Positions 15,173 through 26,900 of a DNA stretch of 64,000 nucleotides are shown piece after piece. Location: NCBI GenBank assembly GCA_947625255.1, contig CANQNT010000007.1, positions 80,558-144,557 on the forward strand. The letters run 5' to 3'. The notes beneath the pieces were generated by a model. That model was not told the DNA's origin and did no database searches. It worked only from the letters and a program-made list of their open reading frames with translations. Numbering within the stretch: position 1 is the stretch's first letter; each line of letters opens with the position of its first letter. The stretch is from an uncultured Acetatifactor sp. Its GTDB lineage: Bacteria; Bacillota; Clostridia; Lachnospirales; Lachnospiraceae. A program made the translations under genes and the position numbers.

Positions 15173-16252
15173 TTATCTATTTCTATCTAAGTAATAGCCC
15201 TTATACCATTCCGCGAACTTCCGCAGCCCCGTCCTGATGTCAATCATCGGTCTGAATCCGAAGTCGCATTCCAGCTCCTGACTCTCCGCGTAAGTCACCG
15301 GAACATCACCCGGCTGCATAGGAACCAGCTCCCTATGTCCCTCAAAGTCATAGTCTTCCGGCAGAACACCGGCGCGGACGAGCTCCTCCTGCAAAGTGCT
15401 GATATAGTCCAGCAGATTTTCAGGTGTCCCACCTCCAATGTTGTAAACACGGTACGGCGGAATCGGGAGACCATCCTCCCCTGTTTTCTTCTCCGGTGCT
15501 CCCTGCATGACCCGGATAACGCTTTCCACAATGTCATCGATATAGGTAAAGTCGCGTTTACAGTTGCCGTAGTTGAATATCTGGATCGTTTTACAAGCAC
15601 TCAATTTCTGCGTGGCGGAGTAGTAGAACATATCCGGCCGTCCCGCAGGACCGTAAACCGTGAAGAAACGCAAACCGGTCGATGGAATGTTGTAGAGCTT
15701 CGAGTAGGCATGCGCCAGAAGCTCATTGGACTTTTTCGTCGCCGCATAGAGACTCACAGGGTTATCTACCTTGTCCTCTGTACTGAACGGAACTTTCTTG
15801 TTGCCCCCGTAGACAGATGAGGACGAAGCGTATACAAGGTGTTCCACAGGATTGTGGCGGCAGGCCTCTAATATATTGAAGAAACCGATGATATTTGACT
15901 CGATATAAACATCCGGGTGCTCTATGGAGTAGCGCACACCAGCCTGTGCCGCGAGGTTCACAACGATATCCGGCTTATAGTCTGCGAAAACATGGTCCAC
16001 AAGCGTCTTGTCCGCAAGATTGCCCTTTATAAAGGTGTGACTGACATCGCTACTCTCCGCTGCCTTCTCAATCTCAGCAAGCCGATATTCTTTCAGGCTC
16101 ACGTCGTAGTATTCGCTCATGCTGTCGAAACTGATGATATGCCCAGAGGACAGCTGTCTTAAAAGACGCACAACAAGGTTCGCACCTATGAATCCCGGTG
16201 AACCGGTCACCAGGATTGTTTTTCCGTTCAGATTCACATTCATGTTGACCAT
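15173..16252 (-). CDS. UDP-glucuronate 4-epimerase-like NAD-dependent epimerase
   Basis: 359-aa extended SDR. VTGSPGFIGANLVVRLL (residues 15-31), the catalytic YAATKKSNELLAHAY with YxxxK (Y-A-A-T-K), and GLRFFTVYGPAGRPDM match CapI/UDP-glucuronate 4-epimerases that interconvert UDP-GlcA and UDP-GalA. GGGAGTAGG precedes the ATG at 16252; an ATG three codons in is an alternative. It lies 28 bp upstream of ugd, the natural supplier of its substrate. With ugd truncated the epimerase needs UDP-GlcA from another locus, or is idle. Confidence 0.85.
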   Translation of the reverse strand: MVNMNVNLNGKTILVTGSPGFIGANLVVRLLRQLSSGHIISFDSMSEYYDVSLKEYRLAEIEKAAESSDVSHTFIKGNLADKTLVDHVFADYKPDIVVNLAAQAGVRYSIEHPDVYIESNIIGFFNILEACRHNPVEHLVYASSSSVYGGNKKVPFSTEDKVDNPVSLYAATKKSNELLAHAYSKLYNIPSTGLRFFTVYGPAGRPDMFYYSATQKLSACKTIQIFNYGNCKRDFTYIDDIVESVIRVMQGAPEKKTGEDGLPIPPYRVYNIGGGTPENLLDYISTLQEELVRAGVLPEDYDFEGHRELVPMQPGDVPVTYAESQELECDFGFRPMIDIRTGLRKFAEWYKGYYLDRNR

Positions 16253-16660
16253 TATTTCCTACTCCCGATTGATTTCTTTCTATATATAAACAATAGAGAC
16301 GCAGTGTGGGTAACTGTGTGGACAAACACTGTGAAGCACACTATCCCCTTGCTGCCTCTCCCCGGTACTGTAAAACTCTTCTCCCCAAATACCCTGTGCT
16401 TCTCGTCCTCTATTCCCTATCTCCCTGTCTGTCCCCTCATGGCATCCTTTGAAATCTCTAAAATTCTCTCAACTTAACCCACTTCTTTTTACCTTATACT
16501 CACAGTAATAAAAGTTTCATCTTCTTGACCTCGATCTCCCCAGTTTCAGTCAAGAACATTTCAAAAGCTCATCTTTTAATACGTTGAGTAATGCAAAAAC
16601 CCTGATATAGCTTGCATTTCCAAGAGCCTCATACTAGTCTTGTTTTCCTATCTGTATAAT

Positions 16661-17008
16661 TCAAGTCAGTTTCTTTTCCCCTGTTATTATTTGTACATTT
16701 CTATCTCTTACCGCAAGTTTCCTAAGCGATGTCGTAAAAATCCAAGTACGTGTGTTTCTGTACATCACCTTATGTGTCGTAACATCAGCAAGTCGATGAA
16801 CAAAACTCGCGTTTCGTTGAATGATAGCATCAAACTGTTCTCTTTGGTTTTGTAATGAGAGCGGTTGAAAAGCAGCATTCTTGCAGTAAAACAGCATGAT
16901 TCTTCTACTCAGCTGTAACCAAAATTTACATACGTTACTTAACTGGTTAGCATTTTTCAGCCTAGGTATAGGTTGTATGATGAGCGCCAGGCGCTTTACA
17001 GTTTTCAT
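16661..17008 (-). CDS. Hypothetical basic 115-aa protein (weak candidate)
   Basis: The only ORF in the spacer with a good ribosome site: AGGAAGG seven bases before the ATG. The product MKTVKRLALIIQ... is Arg/Lys-rich, with no recognised domain, no signal peptide and no clear membrane helix. It may be a chance ORF in degenerate sequence. No neighbour gives a clue to function. Confidence 0.25.
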   Translation of the reverse strand: MKTVKRLALIIQPIPRLKNANQLSNVCKFWLQLSRRIMLFYCKNAAFQPLSLQNQREQFDAIIQRNASFVHRLADVTTHKVMYRNTRTWIFTTSLRKLAVRDRNVQIITGEKKLT

Positions 17009-18101
17009 TCTTTATCCTTCCTGTTTCATTTTTTCGCTTTTTTCACATGTCTTCACCGCTTCCGACCCTATAATCGATATATTCACGATGTTTTAGCCGT
17101 TTTCAAGGATGCCTTGGAACGGTATTTTTTGTTCTCAAAAAGCACCTGAAATGAACAAAAAGCTCATTCTTTTGAGAATGAAAATGTACATTTCTTAGAT
17201 CGGAGATCTTCCAGCATTAATTATCTGTACTTTCTTCAGTACGATATCTACCGCGTAAACCATGTGATGCCACCAAAAAGTACTGCTATGCTTAATGCTA
17301 CATACCCAGTAAAAGCAACTTTATTCCTCTCAAAACCTAAAAACACACGGAGACAAGTAACACCATGAGCGTTCTCCTCTCCGCACCGCTGACATTATTC
17401 AAAACTCTTTAGCAGAAAGTTCTTACTCCCATCTATCAAAGCGACTTGTTTTTATTTGGCAAGCCTGTACATCCCAATTTGACGTTCTTGACCACTTTTC
17501 AGTCGTTTTCCGTATCGTTCTTTCCGCCCCAACACCCAACAATCCGTTGAATAATAATAGACCCCTGCAACCAAACCATTTTCTTCAAGAACGCAAATGT
17601 GTTATTAACATCATGCCCAACAATTATCAGTCGGTTATTTTAACGCTTCATGCTGTTCTTGCACTCGTATCCAACAGTTATCAATTAACCATTTCATATT
17701 TGGGTAAATAATAAGTCAAACTCAGAAACCACTCCTCTCCCTTTCAATCCTTAATCAATACCGTCACCAAATCCTCGCGCAATTTTACTCTCTGCCGCCC
17801 GATAAATCAGACATTTTCGTTCATCTATGCTATAATTCAAAACTGTGGATAGAAGTGCTGAAATATATAATTACATTAGATATTTTATAGATCAGTTACA
17901 GAATATTCGCGACACAAATGAAGAACGAAATTTCCTACCTTTTCAAACATTTTTTCTTTCCCAATTTTTTGAATCCCTCTCTATTACACATTACACAGTT
18001 ACTCAGACAACCCTCTTCCAATAACGTCTCATTTCACATACTTCACATATTTCCTTAATTAATAACACCTATTATCATATCCCTATACCATTTTTACAAA
18101 A

Positions 18102-18154
18102 AAATCCTCTGGATGGAGAACCAGTCATTCACCGGCCCTCCATCCAGAGGATTT
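18102..18154 (-). terminator. Rho-independent terminator of the helicase transcript
   Basis: A perfect 17-bp stem (AAATCCTCTGGATGGAG and its complement) with a 19-nt loop, followed on the minus strand by a run of seven T that starts in the stem. It lies about 120 bp downstream of the helicase stop. Confidence 0.85.
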
Positions 18155-18274
18155 CCATCATTTCATGCGCGCCATATGAAATTACATTTTCTTATGAAAA
18201 GCAAATTCTAAAGCAAATCTTCAACAATTTTTCTTTTAGATAAAAACCAAACTCCATACACTCCAACGCCCTAT

Positions 18275-20359
18275 TCACAACAACGGATTCAAAAACCGCG
18301 ACGGAAGTCTGGGATGTTCTTTCGTCCCGGTAACAAAAGTCATTTCCAACATTTCTTTCGCCCTTGTCATGGCCACATATAGCATCCTCCGTTCTTCCTC
18401 CACCGCGTCTTCATCCGGCATCCGCCCATGCGGATAGACTCCCTCATTCACTTCCGGAATATAAACCCTCTTAAACTCCAGTCCCTTGGATGCGTGCGCC
18501 GTCATCAGGCGCACGCCCTGCTCCTGGGTCTTGTCAGACTGCTTCTTCTGCATTTCCTCCCGTAAAATCTGTTGATCGGCCAACCAGTCCTGGCAAGTAA
18601 CATAAGGAGCCGCATCCGCCGTAAGAAACTCCAGGATTTCCATCCATTCTGAAAGTCGGAACTTGTCCGCTCCGGCCCTTTGCTTCAGGTAAGACTCATA
18701 CCCCAAAGCCTTTCGCAAATACTGAATGGCAAGATAAGGCCTATGTTGTCTGAGCTGCTTCAGTCCCTCTTCAAACTTTCGCAAATCCGACAAAATTTGC
18801 GCAAGGCGTCTTGGCGGTGCGCATTGCCGATAATATTCTCTCACATGATCCAGATTGACTTCCTCTTCCTGCACAGCGTCCCTCCCGATCCAGCGGGACG
18901 GTTTGTTTACAATGGATAGAAATACGCTTCTCCTATGGTCCCCGTTAGCGAACCGTATGTAGTTCTCTAGGTCTTTTGCGATAAAATGATCATAAATGCA
19001 GGCGCTTTTTTCTTTCATGGCAAAAGGCACCCCCGCCTTGATCAGCTTCGATGCAAAGCCCTGCATCTGGGCGTTGGTGCGAAATAGGACGGCGCACTGC
19101 TCCGAGCAAGGCTCCTCCGAAATACGATCTACCAAATAACAATCCTGCTCCTCACGCTCTGAAAAAGATTTTATGTTGACAGTAAGATGATCGGTACACT
19201 GCAAATCATTTACCCCATCCCTTTCCCGCGCCTCCTCTTCCGACACCGCCTGGGCAGATTTCAAATCCTTAACAAACCGATTCTTATTTTCCCCAATCAC
19301 TTTAAGCGACGCTTCCACAATTTCCGGTCTGCTGCGATAATTGAGGTTCAATAAAACCTGTTCGCATCCAGGGTAATCTTTCAGAAATTGCTGCATCAGT
19401 CCCGGTTCCGAACCGCGAAATCCATAAATGGACTGATCGTCATCCCCCACCACGAACAGATGGTTTTGCGGCAGCGCCAACAAACGGATAATTTCATATT
19501 GCAAGGGATTAATGTCCTGAAATTCATCGATGAGCAGATATTGAAACTGCTCCTGCCAGAAATGTAAGACCTGCTGATTGGAACGCAACAGACTGAGACA
19601 ACTATAAAGCATATCATCAAAATCCAACCCGCCGCTTTCCGCGCGGGCTTTCTCATATTGGTTAAGCAGCTCCCGGAAATGTCCCCGAAAAAGCTCCGGA
19701 AGCATGAGCTCCGCCTTTTGCTCCTGCCCTGTGTTCTTAAAATAGCCGATAGCCGCAAGACACTTGACCGCATCCTCCGAGCGCTCCTCCTGCGCCCAGG
19801 CGGTCGTTTTGCCCTCTGTCCCCGCGAAACCACCTTGAATTTCCGTGGATCCGCCCATACCCTGATTCCCGGACCCGGCATGTTCATCACGACTGGCAGA
19901 TGATGACAAGCCCCTCTGTCCTGCCCGAACGCCAGCCCGCGACGACGCGTTCTGTTCCGCACGTTCCCTCTCCAGTTGCCGCTGCATCCGCGCCAATATG
20001 GGCAGTATGATTTGTTTTTTGTCCGTATCCGTCAAAATCTTCCCCATTTTTCCCAGGGATTGTTTCAAAATCTGATAAAAGATTGCATGGAATGTGCCGA
20101 AATTTACCGGGAAGAAACCACTTTGCGCTTCTTGAAAACGGCGCTGCATGGAGCCGGCGGCATCTTTTGTGAAAGTGATAACGAGAATGTGCTGCGGCGC
20201 GATGCCCAGGCACTGGATCAGATAGGAGATTCGATTTGTGATAACGAAAGTCTTGCCGGAGCCGGGGCCCGCCAGAACCAGCATGGGCCCCTCCCCGTGG
20301 GTGGCAGCCTTGCGCTGCCCCTCATTCATTCGAGATAAAAATTCCTGCAGCTCAGGCAT
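18275..20359 (-). CDS. UvrD/PcrA/Rep-family ATP-dependent DNA helicase
   Basis: 694-aa superfamily 1A helicase. Motif I GPGSGKT (about residues 32-38), Ia [59 protein letters not shown] and [18 protein letters not shown] are all present, so it should be an active 3'-5' helicase for repair or replication. Between motifs Ia and II, around residues 135-195, lies a Gly/Ser/Glu-rich low-complexity insert that is not typical of PcrA. It is slightly shorter than PcrA/UvrD and lacks an obvious C-terminal extension. Its start overlaps the gltX stop by eight bases, so both are probably co-transcribed. Confidence 0.88.
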   Translation of the reverse strand: MPELQEFLSRMNEGQRKAATHGEGPMLVLAGPGSGKTFVITNRISYLIQCLGIAPQHILVITFTKDAAGSMQRRFQEAQSGFFPVNFGTFHAIFYQILKQSLGKMGKILTDTDKKQIILPILARMQRQLERERAEQNASSRAGVRAGQRGLSSSASRDEHAGSGNQGMGGSTEIQGGFAGTEGKTTAWAQEERSEDAVKCLAAIGYFKNTGQEQKAELMLPELFRGHFRELLNQYEKARAESGGLDFDDMLYSCLSLLRSNQQVLHFWQEQFQYLLIDEFQDINPLQYEIIRLLALPQNHLFVVGDDDQSIYGFRGSEPGLMQQFLKDYPGCEQVLLNLNYRSRPEIVEASLKVIGENKNRFVKDLKSAQAVSEEEARERDGVNDLQCTDHLTVNIKSFSEREEQDCYLVDRISEEPCSEQCAVLFRTNAQMQGFASKLIKAGVPFAMKEKSACIYDHFIAKDLENYIRFANGDHRRSVFLSIVNKPSRWIGRDAVQEEEVNLDHVREYYRQCAPPRRLAQILSDLRKFEEGLKQLRQHRPYLAIQYLRKALGYESYLKQRAGADKFRLSEWMEILEFLTADAAPYVTCQDWLADQQILREEMQKKQSDKTQEQGVRLMTAHASKGLEFKRVYIPEVNEGVYPHGRMPDEDAVEEERRMLYVAMTRAKEMLEMTFVTGTKEHPRLPSRFLNPLL

Positions 20360-21809
20360 TGGTCAACAGTTCAATCCCCTTTCGGATTCGCCTGATGCTT
20401 TCTTCTTTCCCCAGAATCTCCATAATCTCCGTGGCGCCCGCCGGGGTCATCTGTTTTCCCGAAACGGCGGTTCTGATCGGCCACATGACAAATCCATTTT
20501 TACAGCCCTTTTTCTCCACATAGGAAAGCAGCGTCTGGTAAAGAGCGTCATTCCCATAATCCTCCTGCGCCTCCAGAAGAGGAAGCACCTCTGTCAGCAC
20601 CTCAAGGGACGTTTCCTGGGTGGTCTTCATCTTTTTGTGCGCATACATGGCCGGATCGTACTCCGGCAATTCCTCAAAAAAGTCCACCTGACCGGCGATA
20701 TCCGGAAACACCTCGATCCGGGTCTTGACCATGGCAGCGATCTTACGCAGATCCAAATCCCTGGTCAGAGCCGCCTTCAGATATGGGAGCGCCATCTCAT
20801 AGAACCTTTCAAAATCCATGGCCTTCAGATACTCTCCGTTCATCCAGCGCAGCTTCACGATATCAAATACCATGGGGGACTTGCCGATCCGATGATAATC
20901 AAACTGCTCAACCAGCTCCTGCAAGGTGAAAATCTCCTGATTGCTCTCGGGACTCCAGCCCAAAAGCGCGATATAATTCACGATGGCCTCCGTAAGAAAG
21001 CCCTGCTCCACCAAATCCTCAAAAGAGGAATGCCCGCTTCTCTTGGACAGCTTTTTATGATTCTCATCCGTCAGAAGGGGCAGGTGAACATAAACAGGCA
21101 CCTCCCAGCCAAAGGCATGATACAGTCTCACATATTTGGGAGAAGAGGACAAATACTCATTTCCCCTCACCACATGGGTGATATTCATGGTATGGTCGTC
21201 CACTACGTTGGCAAAGTTATAAGTCGGGAACCCATCGGACTTGATCAGAATCATATCGTCCAGCTCCGCGTTGTCCACCGTGATATCCCCATACAATTCA
21301 TCATGAAAGGTCGTGGTGCCCTCCGAGGGATTGTTCTGACGGATGACAAAAGGCTTGCCCGCCGCCAGATTGGCTTCCACCTCTTCCCTGGAAAGGGACA
21401 GGCAATGCTTATCATAAATCATGATTTCCTTGCCCTCCACGATTTCCGTCTTCAAAGAGGCTAAACGCTCCTTATCACAAAAGCAATAATAGGCTTCCCC
21501 TTTTTCAATCAATTCCCTGGCATACTTCATATAAATGCCGGTCTTCACTCTCTCGCTCTGCACATAAGGACCATAACCGCCATCCTTGTCAGGCCCCTCG
21601 TCATGCACAAGCCCGGTCTTTTCCAATGTCCGATAAATGATATCGACAGCTCCCTCTACGAAACGCTCCTGGTCCGTATCCTCGATACGAAGTATAAAAT
21701 CGCCGCCCTCATGCTTGGCGATCAGATACTCATACAGCGCGGAACGCAGATTTCCCACATGCATCCTGCCCGTGGGACTGGGCGCGAACCTTGTCCGAAT
21801 CTTCGTCAT
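20352..21809 (-). CDS. gltX: Glutamyl-tRNA synthetase (or Glu/Gln non-discriminating form)
   Basis: Class I synthetase charging tRNA-Glu. [24 protein letters not shown] carries the HIGH-like motif (HVGN) and KKLSKRSG the KMSKS-like loop. The anticodon-binding domain follows, ending near residue 485. The track ORF starts at 21857, but the ATG at 21809 is preceded by GGAGG at 8 nt and gives the standard [14 protein letters not shown] start. Whether it also charges tRNA-Gln cannot be judged here. Confidence 0.95.
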   Translation of the reverse strand: MTKIRTRFAPSPTGRMHVGNLRSALYEYLIAKHEGGDFILRIEDTDQERFVEGAVDIIYRTLEKTGLVHDEGPDKDGGYGPYVQSERVKTGIYMKYARELIEKGEAYYCFCDKERLASLKTEIVEGKEIMIYDKHCLSLSREEVEANLAAGKPFVIRQNNPSEGTTTFHDELYGDITVDNAELDDMILIKSDGFPTYNFANVVDDHTMNITHVVRGNEYLSSSPKYVRLYHAFGWEVPVYVHLPLLTDENHKKLSKRSGHSSFEDLVEQGFLTEAIVNYIALLGWSPESNQEIFTLQELVEQFDYHRIGKSPMVFDIVKLRWMNGEYLKAMDFERFYEMALPYLKAALTRDLDLRKIAAMVKTRIEVFPDIAGQVDFFEELPEYDPAMYAHKKMKTTQETSLEVLTEVLPLLEAQEDYGNDALYQTLLSYVEKKGCKNGFVMWPIRTAVSGKQMTPAGATEIMEILGKEESIRRIRKGIELLTNA

Positions 21810-21901
21810 TCCAAATTCCTCCATCCCGGGGCCCTCCCGGCCGCCGCGTTTTCCCAAATACTATAACACATTTCCCTAAATTTGTCATTACATTCATCGT
21901 A

Positions 21902-22579
21902 TCACAAATCAATTAATTTCAAAATCCACTGTTCTTCCACGTCCGGCAGTACCTTTTTCAAATGCTCCACGATCTTCTCCCTGGATACTGACGGCTCGCT
22001 CCCGTACGCGCTCGTCATGAAATCATAGCCGAACAGTTCCTCCGGCGTGGAGTATTTTGCCACGCCCCAGCCATAGGTCCGCCCGAATTTGTCTTTCCTA
22101 TATACAAAATCGGCAATCGTAATATAAGTCTCCATCTGCAGTCTGGTAATCACCGTATCAAACCCCTTGTTGCCGCCCTTGCGGTAATTGCACAAGTCTT
22201 TCAGGTTCTTTGACAACAAGGCGCCATGCTCCTGAACCATATCAACAATTCCTTTATCTTTGCGGGAGGCAAGGCCGTCATCATACCGCGCGTCAAAGTC
22301 ATAACCATCCCTGCGGAAATTGGCAAAATCCGGAAGCCACTCCCTGCTCACGAAGCCCGCTTTTCCGTCGAAAAGCTTTCCATAAATACAGTGACCGCTC
22401 CGGGCAATCGGTCCTTTCCACTCCCAGGGACCGTCCACCTCATCAGAAAACCACAACTCCCGCGGACAACAATCCTCTACGGAAAAATCAGGGATGTGGT
22501 TTCCAAAAAAAGGCAGGAACCCCACCTCATCCACCAAATCGATTAGATCCTCCGCGCTCCGAAGCTCCTGAAATCTCAT
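21902..22579 (-). CDS. AlkZ-related protein of unknown activity
   Basis: About 225 aa beginning MRFQELRSAEDLIDLVDEVG. I recall closely similar Firmicutes proteins annotated as AlkZ-related (YcaQ/AlkZ DNA-glycosylase superfamily fragment), but no catalytic motif can be verified. Features seen: FGNHIPDFSVEDCCP, LWFSDEVDGPWEWKGPIA, and RKGGNKGFDTVITRLQMETY, the last resembling the winged-helix region. The track start at 22684 was rejected for the ATG at 22579, which has GGGAGG seven bases upstream. It is monocistronic and separated from gltX by about 90 bp. Confidence 0.65.
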   Translation of the reverse strand: MRFQELRSAEDLIDLVDEVGFLPFFGNHIPDFSVEDCCPRELWFSDEVDGPWEWKGPIARSGHCIYGKLFDGKAGFVSREWLPDFANFRRDGYDFDARYDDGLASRKDKGIVDMVQEHGALLSKNLKDLCNYRKGGNKGFDTVITRLQMETYITIADFVYRKDKFGRTYGWGVAKYSTPEELFGYDFMTSAYGSEPSVSREKIVEHLKKVLPDVEEQWILKLIDL

Positions 22580-22862
22580 TGTTTTTCCTCCCATTTCATC
22601 CGATGCCGATCCCAACCGGCTCATAAAAGTCCTACATTCCCCTTTATGCTCCTTGCGTTTCCAAAGATACCCGCAAGATGTCACACAGACTCCTTATCGT
22701 AAAATATTATACATTCCATCTGGAAAAATGCAACTACATTTCTCCTCAAAATCTATTGTTCGTTCCTAAAAAAAATGGTAAAATAACCCTTGAAAAAACG
22801 ATGGCTGCATGGATGTGACAGAGATTTCGAGATGATCAGACGAAAATACAAGGAGAATCAGT

Positions 22863-23452
22863 ATGCTGAGAAAAATCCTTTTTACCTTAAAATTATGCAG
22901 GGTTCTGCCTGTTTACCTCATGTGGAAGCGCTCCCCTTACGCGGATGTGATCCGGCAGGATCTTTATTTCTGGAAAGAGCTGAAGCGCATGGATTATGAT
23001 AACGAACTGATTCTGCTGGCGCATCTTCTTTTGGAAGCGGAGCCTTTTCGAAACCTGATGATGTTCCGTCTGCATAAGCATCAGTTTCTGTCCGTCATCT
23101 CTTTCCGCCGATGAATACCCTCTTTATCGGTGCCAATGACGACATCGGGCCAAAGCTCTATATTCAGCACGGTTTTTCCACCATTATCGCCGCCAAATCC
23201 ATCGGAGAAGAATGCTGGATCAATCAGCAGGTCACCATTGGATTTGAGCAGGACCGGCAGCCCGTGATCGGCAGCCATGTGAGGATCTGTGCGGGAGCCA
23301 TCATCGTAGGTGACGTGACCATCGGGGATAACTCCATCATTGCCGCGGGCGCGGTGGTGACCAAGGACGTTCCGGCCGGAGAAATCTGGGGCGGCTCTCC
23401 CGCTCACTTTATCAAAAAGGTAAAGGGGTCCTCTTTCGGGGACCAACGCTAA
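22863..23452 (+). pseudogene. Serine O-acetyltransferase-like hexapeptide protein, frameshifted
   Basis: Two overlapping + strand ORFs together make one acetyltransferase. The first (22863-23114) gives MLRKILFTLKLCRVLPVYLMWKRSPYADVI, the helical N-domain. The second (23111-23452) gives NTLFIGANDDIGPKLYIQHG, INQQVTIG, CAGAIIVGDVTIGDNS and GEIWGGSPAHFIKK, the beta-helix. Just before the second ATG its own frame reads F-P-P-M-N-T-L, the usual family sequence, while the first frame reads FRR and stops. A one-base indel upstream is therefore likely. Good SD AGGAG before 22863. It may be a recent pseudogene or a sequencing error; two coupled genes (ATGA overlap) are less likely. Confidence 0.7.
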
Positions 23453-23483
23453 ACAGGGGCAGAACCCTTTTCGTGCCGCGGAA

Positions 23484-23937
23484 TCAGGCGCTCTCCTCCC
23501 GGTAATATTTTGCCTGGGCCTGGCAGAGTTCGTAATAATTTCCCTCCGTCTGCCGGATCAACCCCTCATGGCTGCCCCTTTGCACCAGGCGGCCCTCGTG
23601 GGAGACCGCGATGTCCCCACAAAATCTGCAGGAGGACATCCGGTGGGAAATATAGACCATGCTGCGGTCTGCAACCAGCTCGTTGAACCTTTTATAAATT
23701 CATACTCCGCCAGGAGATCCAGGGCCGCGGTGGGTTCATCCAGCAGCACAAAAGGAGCTGCCTTGTACACTGCCCGTTCAAGAGCAGGATCCGTCCCTCC
23801 GTAGGATCGTAGAGCCTACATAATAGCTTGATAAAGGTAGACTTCCCGTTTCCGTTCATGCCCACCACGGCCAACTTCTCGCCCGCCTTGAATTCCAGAT
23901 TGATCTCCAATGGAACCAGGCGGGAAACGGACGACCC
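23484..23937 (-). pseudogene. ABC transporter ATP-binding domain remnant
   Basis: Three pieces in different frames. The first reads SVSRLVPLEINLEFKAGEK then VVGMNGNGKSTFIKLLCRLYDPTEG (Walker A). The second reads FVLLDEPTAALDLLAEYEF (Walker B and D-loop), and the third MVYISHRMSSCRFCGDIAV (H-loop) to LCQAQAKYYREESA and a stop at 23484. The ABC signature segment between Walker A and B is missing and at least two frameshifts are present. The 5' transmembrane part is absent: the remnant begins right against the stop of the GH2 gene. It looks like an exporter of the MsbA/lantibiotic type cut off by arrival of the pectin genes or by a deletion. Confidence 0.85.
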
Positions 23938-26900
23938 CTACCAGGTAATGCGGAATACATTGATTTTATCATCATAAGCCGCCTTTACTCCCTGAATATA
24001 GGAAATGACGGCGTTGATTTCCACGATCAGGACTCCGTCGGGATTCAGAAAGGGCTGCCCGTTCAACAGATTCTCCTCTCCGTCCACCAGAAGATGGGTA
24101 CGCCCGACCTCCGCCTGAACCGTATGGCCGCCGGAGACGATGCTGAGGATCTTCCCATCAAAGGAGAAATCAAAGGCCTGGGGACGGCCTCCATGCATGG
24201 ACCGCAAAATCGGGAGAATCGGGCTATAGACACTGCCGTGATCCACCACGCTCAAAACTCCATCCGTGTTGGGCTCCTGACCGTTGACCAAAACCTTGCA
24301 ATAAAGCTTATCCGCGGGCACATACTTTGCGGCATCCGCCTGAGGAATGGACTCGAATGGATATTCCGTGATCAACTCCCACGCGCCGCCCCTGGGCAGA
24401 CAGATCTGAGGAGCTTCCTTCTCCAGGGCCTCATCGCTTCTGGGTATGGAGGAAAACGACAAAGATGCCGTTATCACGGCTCCGGCTTCCATACTGGCAG
24501 TTACGCGAATCTCTCCCGCTCGTCTGGTAGAACGCAGGAATACACGATTGAGACCACATTCCGCATAAACATAAGACTTGTGAATCACACTGTCGTCCCG
24601 TCCAAAGCCCTGAAACCGACCGCTGTTATAACCCCCCAGGAAAGTGGCCTCGCCCTGGGTTTGGAAAGTGATCTTCTGATCCGCCAAAGGACAGACTCTG
24701 CCCTGGGTATCCGTCACCTCCACATCCAAATAGGCAATATCCACGCCGTCCGCCTGGAACCCCTGGTCACCGGTATGAAGCGTTAAGCGCAGGGCGGCAG
24801 GCTCTCCCACCGTCTCCAGCGCGTCTTTAGCCAGCAGGGTTCCGTCATAGCCATAGGCGTAAGCCTCGATTTTTCCGGACCTGGTAATGTCAATGTGAGG
24901 GAACGCAAACACAAACGTGTCCCGGGGCTGATCGCAGACCCCGACCGGCTCTCCATTGATCCTGAGCTCCACCTTTGCAATGGCATAGCTTCCGATCACA
25001 TAGACCGTCTTATCGTGGGGATTGCGGAAACCGTATTCCCCGGTTTTGCGGAACGCTCCGTCCCGGAATTCCTTTTTCGCGTAACGGTAATGATTTCCAT
25101 CGTCCGCCGGATAATTCCAATGCCCCAGAATCATTACCTTGGGCACCGGCGACTGCATGGTCTGGAAAACGTAAAAACTCTGCTTACGAATCCTCACGGG
25201 ATCCACACGTCCGCTCATGCGGGCGTTTTCACTATAGGCCTGTCTGCCATGCTGGGCTGAATCCGTCCAACAAAGGGCCGCCGCGGCGGAATAATAATTT
25301 TTACCGGAAGCGCCTCCGATACGGTCATGGAAAAATTCCGCATATCCTCTGGCGGCGCACAGGGCGAAGTCCTCCGCCGTCAGATCATAGCAGTCGCCCC
25401 CAGGCTGCTTCCGTCCCATTTTGCCCAGCCACAGATTATCATAATCATAATCCGGCGGACTAAAATCATCCCAGACTCTCCTGGGAGATTCCTCCCGCAA
25501 ATACTCCGTCTCCGTAATCGGCCCCCGGGAAGCGATAAAACCGGCCGCATGGCGGTTCAGCATGGTTCCCACATATTCCGCCTCCGCCACCACTTCCTCC
25601 GTATTGATGGTGCGGCATCCCATGAACCTGCCTCCGTCAGGATCCAAGTGTTCTTTCAAAATGCGCATCTGGCGCATATGCTTCTGATTGATGGAATTGT
25701 TTCCGGCTTCCCAGAACCAGATGGAGGGATGATTTCGAAAGGCAAGAATCACGTCCCGCATCAGCTCCAATCTCTGATTCCACTGACGGCCAAAGTTTTC
25801 CCGCTCCTTATCACCGGCAGGCTGGGTGCAAACCACGCCATAGCGGTCAAAGGAACGAATATCCGCCGGGCTGCCCGCCACATGCATAAAACGAATATGG
25901 TTGGCGTTGCTTTCCCGGATCAGGGCCGCATCCATGTCTTTCAGCCAGTCTACGGCGGTTCCGATGGCCGCCCACTCATTGGCGGCCCGCTGGGCGTAAC
26001 CGGTGAGCCAGACTCTCCGGCCATTCAGGACCAGTCCCTTTTCCCCGCTGTATTCCACCTTGCGGAACCCCGTCACAATTTCCTCCTGATCGATGACCTC
26101 TCCATCTTCCAACAGACTTACCTCTGCCCGATAAAGATAAGGATGCTCCAAAGACCAGAAATGCATACCGGATACTTTTCCCACGGCGGAAATCACCTGG
26201 GTTTCCAGAGGCTCCCAGGAGGTAGGGGACGCCTCCTCCTCAGACAAGGGTTCAAAACACTCCCCCACCTTGCGATAAGCATCCTGGGGAATAATGGTCT
26301 TTAAGGGACGCACGGTTTCCGGATCCGCACAAGGTACGGAAACCGATTCGGAGGCAAAAACAGCCGCTACTGTTCCATCCGCTTTCAGGATGCGGACCCG
26401 TGTGGCCAAATGTTTCCGCGCTCCCGATTCATTGCGGACCTCCGCCTCCACATGAATAAGGCTTTCCGCCTTTTCAAAGTCAAAATCCGTGGCATACACA
26501 TACGTGCCATGGGTCTTCAGATTGCTGTACAAAGGCAGTGTCAGATAAACCGCTGGCTTAATGTGTAATTTCACATTCCTGGACAAGCCGCCCACGCAAG
26601 GATTGAAATCATTACAGTTCCAGAAATAGCCCACGCCGCGATGAGCGGGCGGGACCTTGTCCATATCGGTCAGGGAACAATAAAAGCTTCCCGGCGCCGC
26701 ATCCGGATGATTCGGTGTCTCCGCGCCGTAGAAATCCAGGTTCCTGGTGGAGGTGCTGTCCGTGGCGATGGCCACCAGATTTTCTTCTCCATACAAAATA
26801 TAAGGAGTAATTTCCATGCCAAAGGGCGCCACTCCCGCTTCATAATAACCCGCCAGATTCCCGTTGACATAAAGATAGCAGGTCTGTCTGACACCCTCGA

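Larger units (their letters stand above)
16253..18274. other. Gene-poor A+T-rich spacer between the polysaccharide locus and the helicase
   Basis: About 2 kb without a convincing gene apart from one weak 115-aa candidate. It contains small inverted repeats (CATTCTTTTGAGAATG near 17165), three loose CCAACA elements near 17532, 17611 and 17669 that recall the 39-bp array motif, and the helicase terminator near 18.1 kb. Promoters for the leftward ugd/epimerase transcript should lie at its left end; TATATA occurs about 30 bp upstream of the epimerase, but no convincing -35 was seen. It may be a degraded remnant of earlier glycan or mobile genes. Confidence 0.5.

Noticed and set aside
18102-18154. 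Terminator for a rightward transcript
   Set aside because: The T-run is on the minus-strand side only; no + strand gene lies upstream.
23558-23910. Separate small genes MEINLEFKAGEK and MYKAAPFVLLDEPTAALD
   Set aside because: Together with unlisted in-between sequence they are frames of one decayed ABC ATPase, not independent genes.
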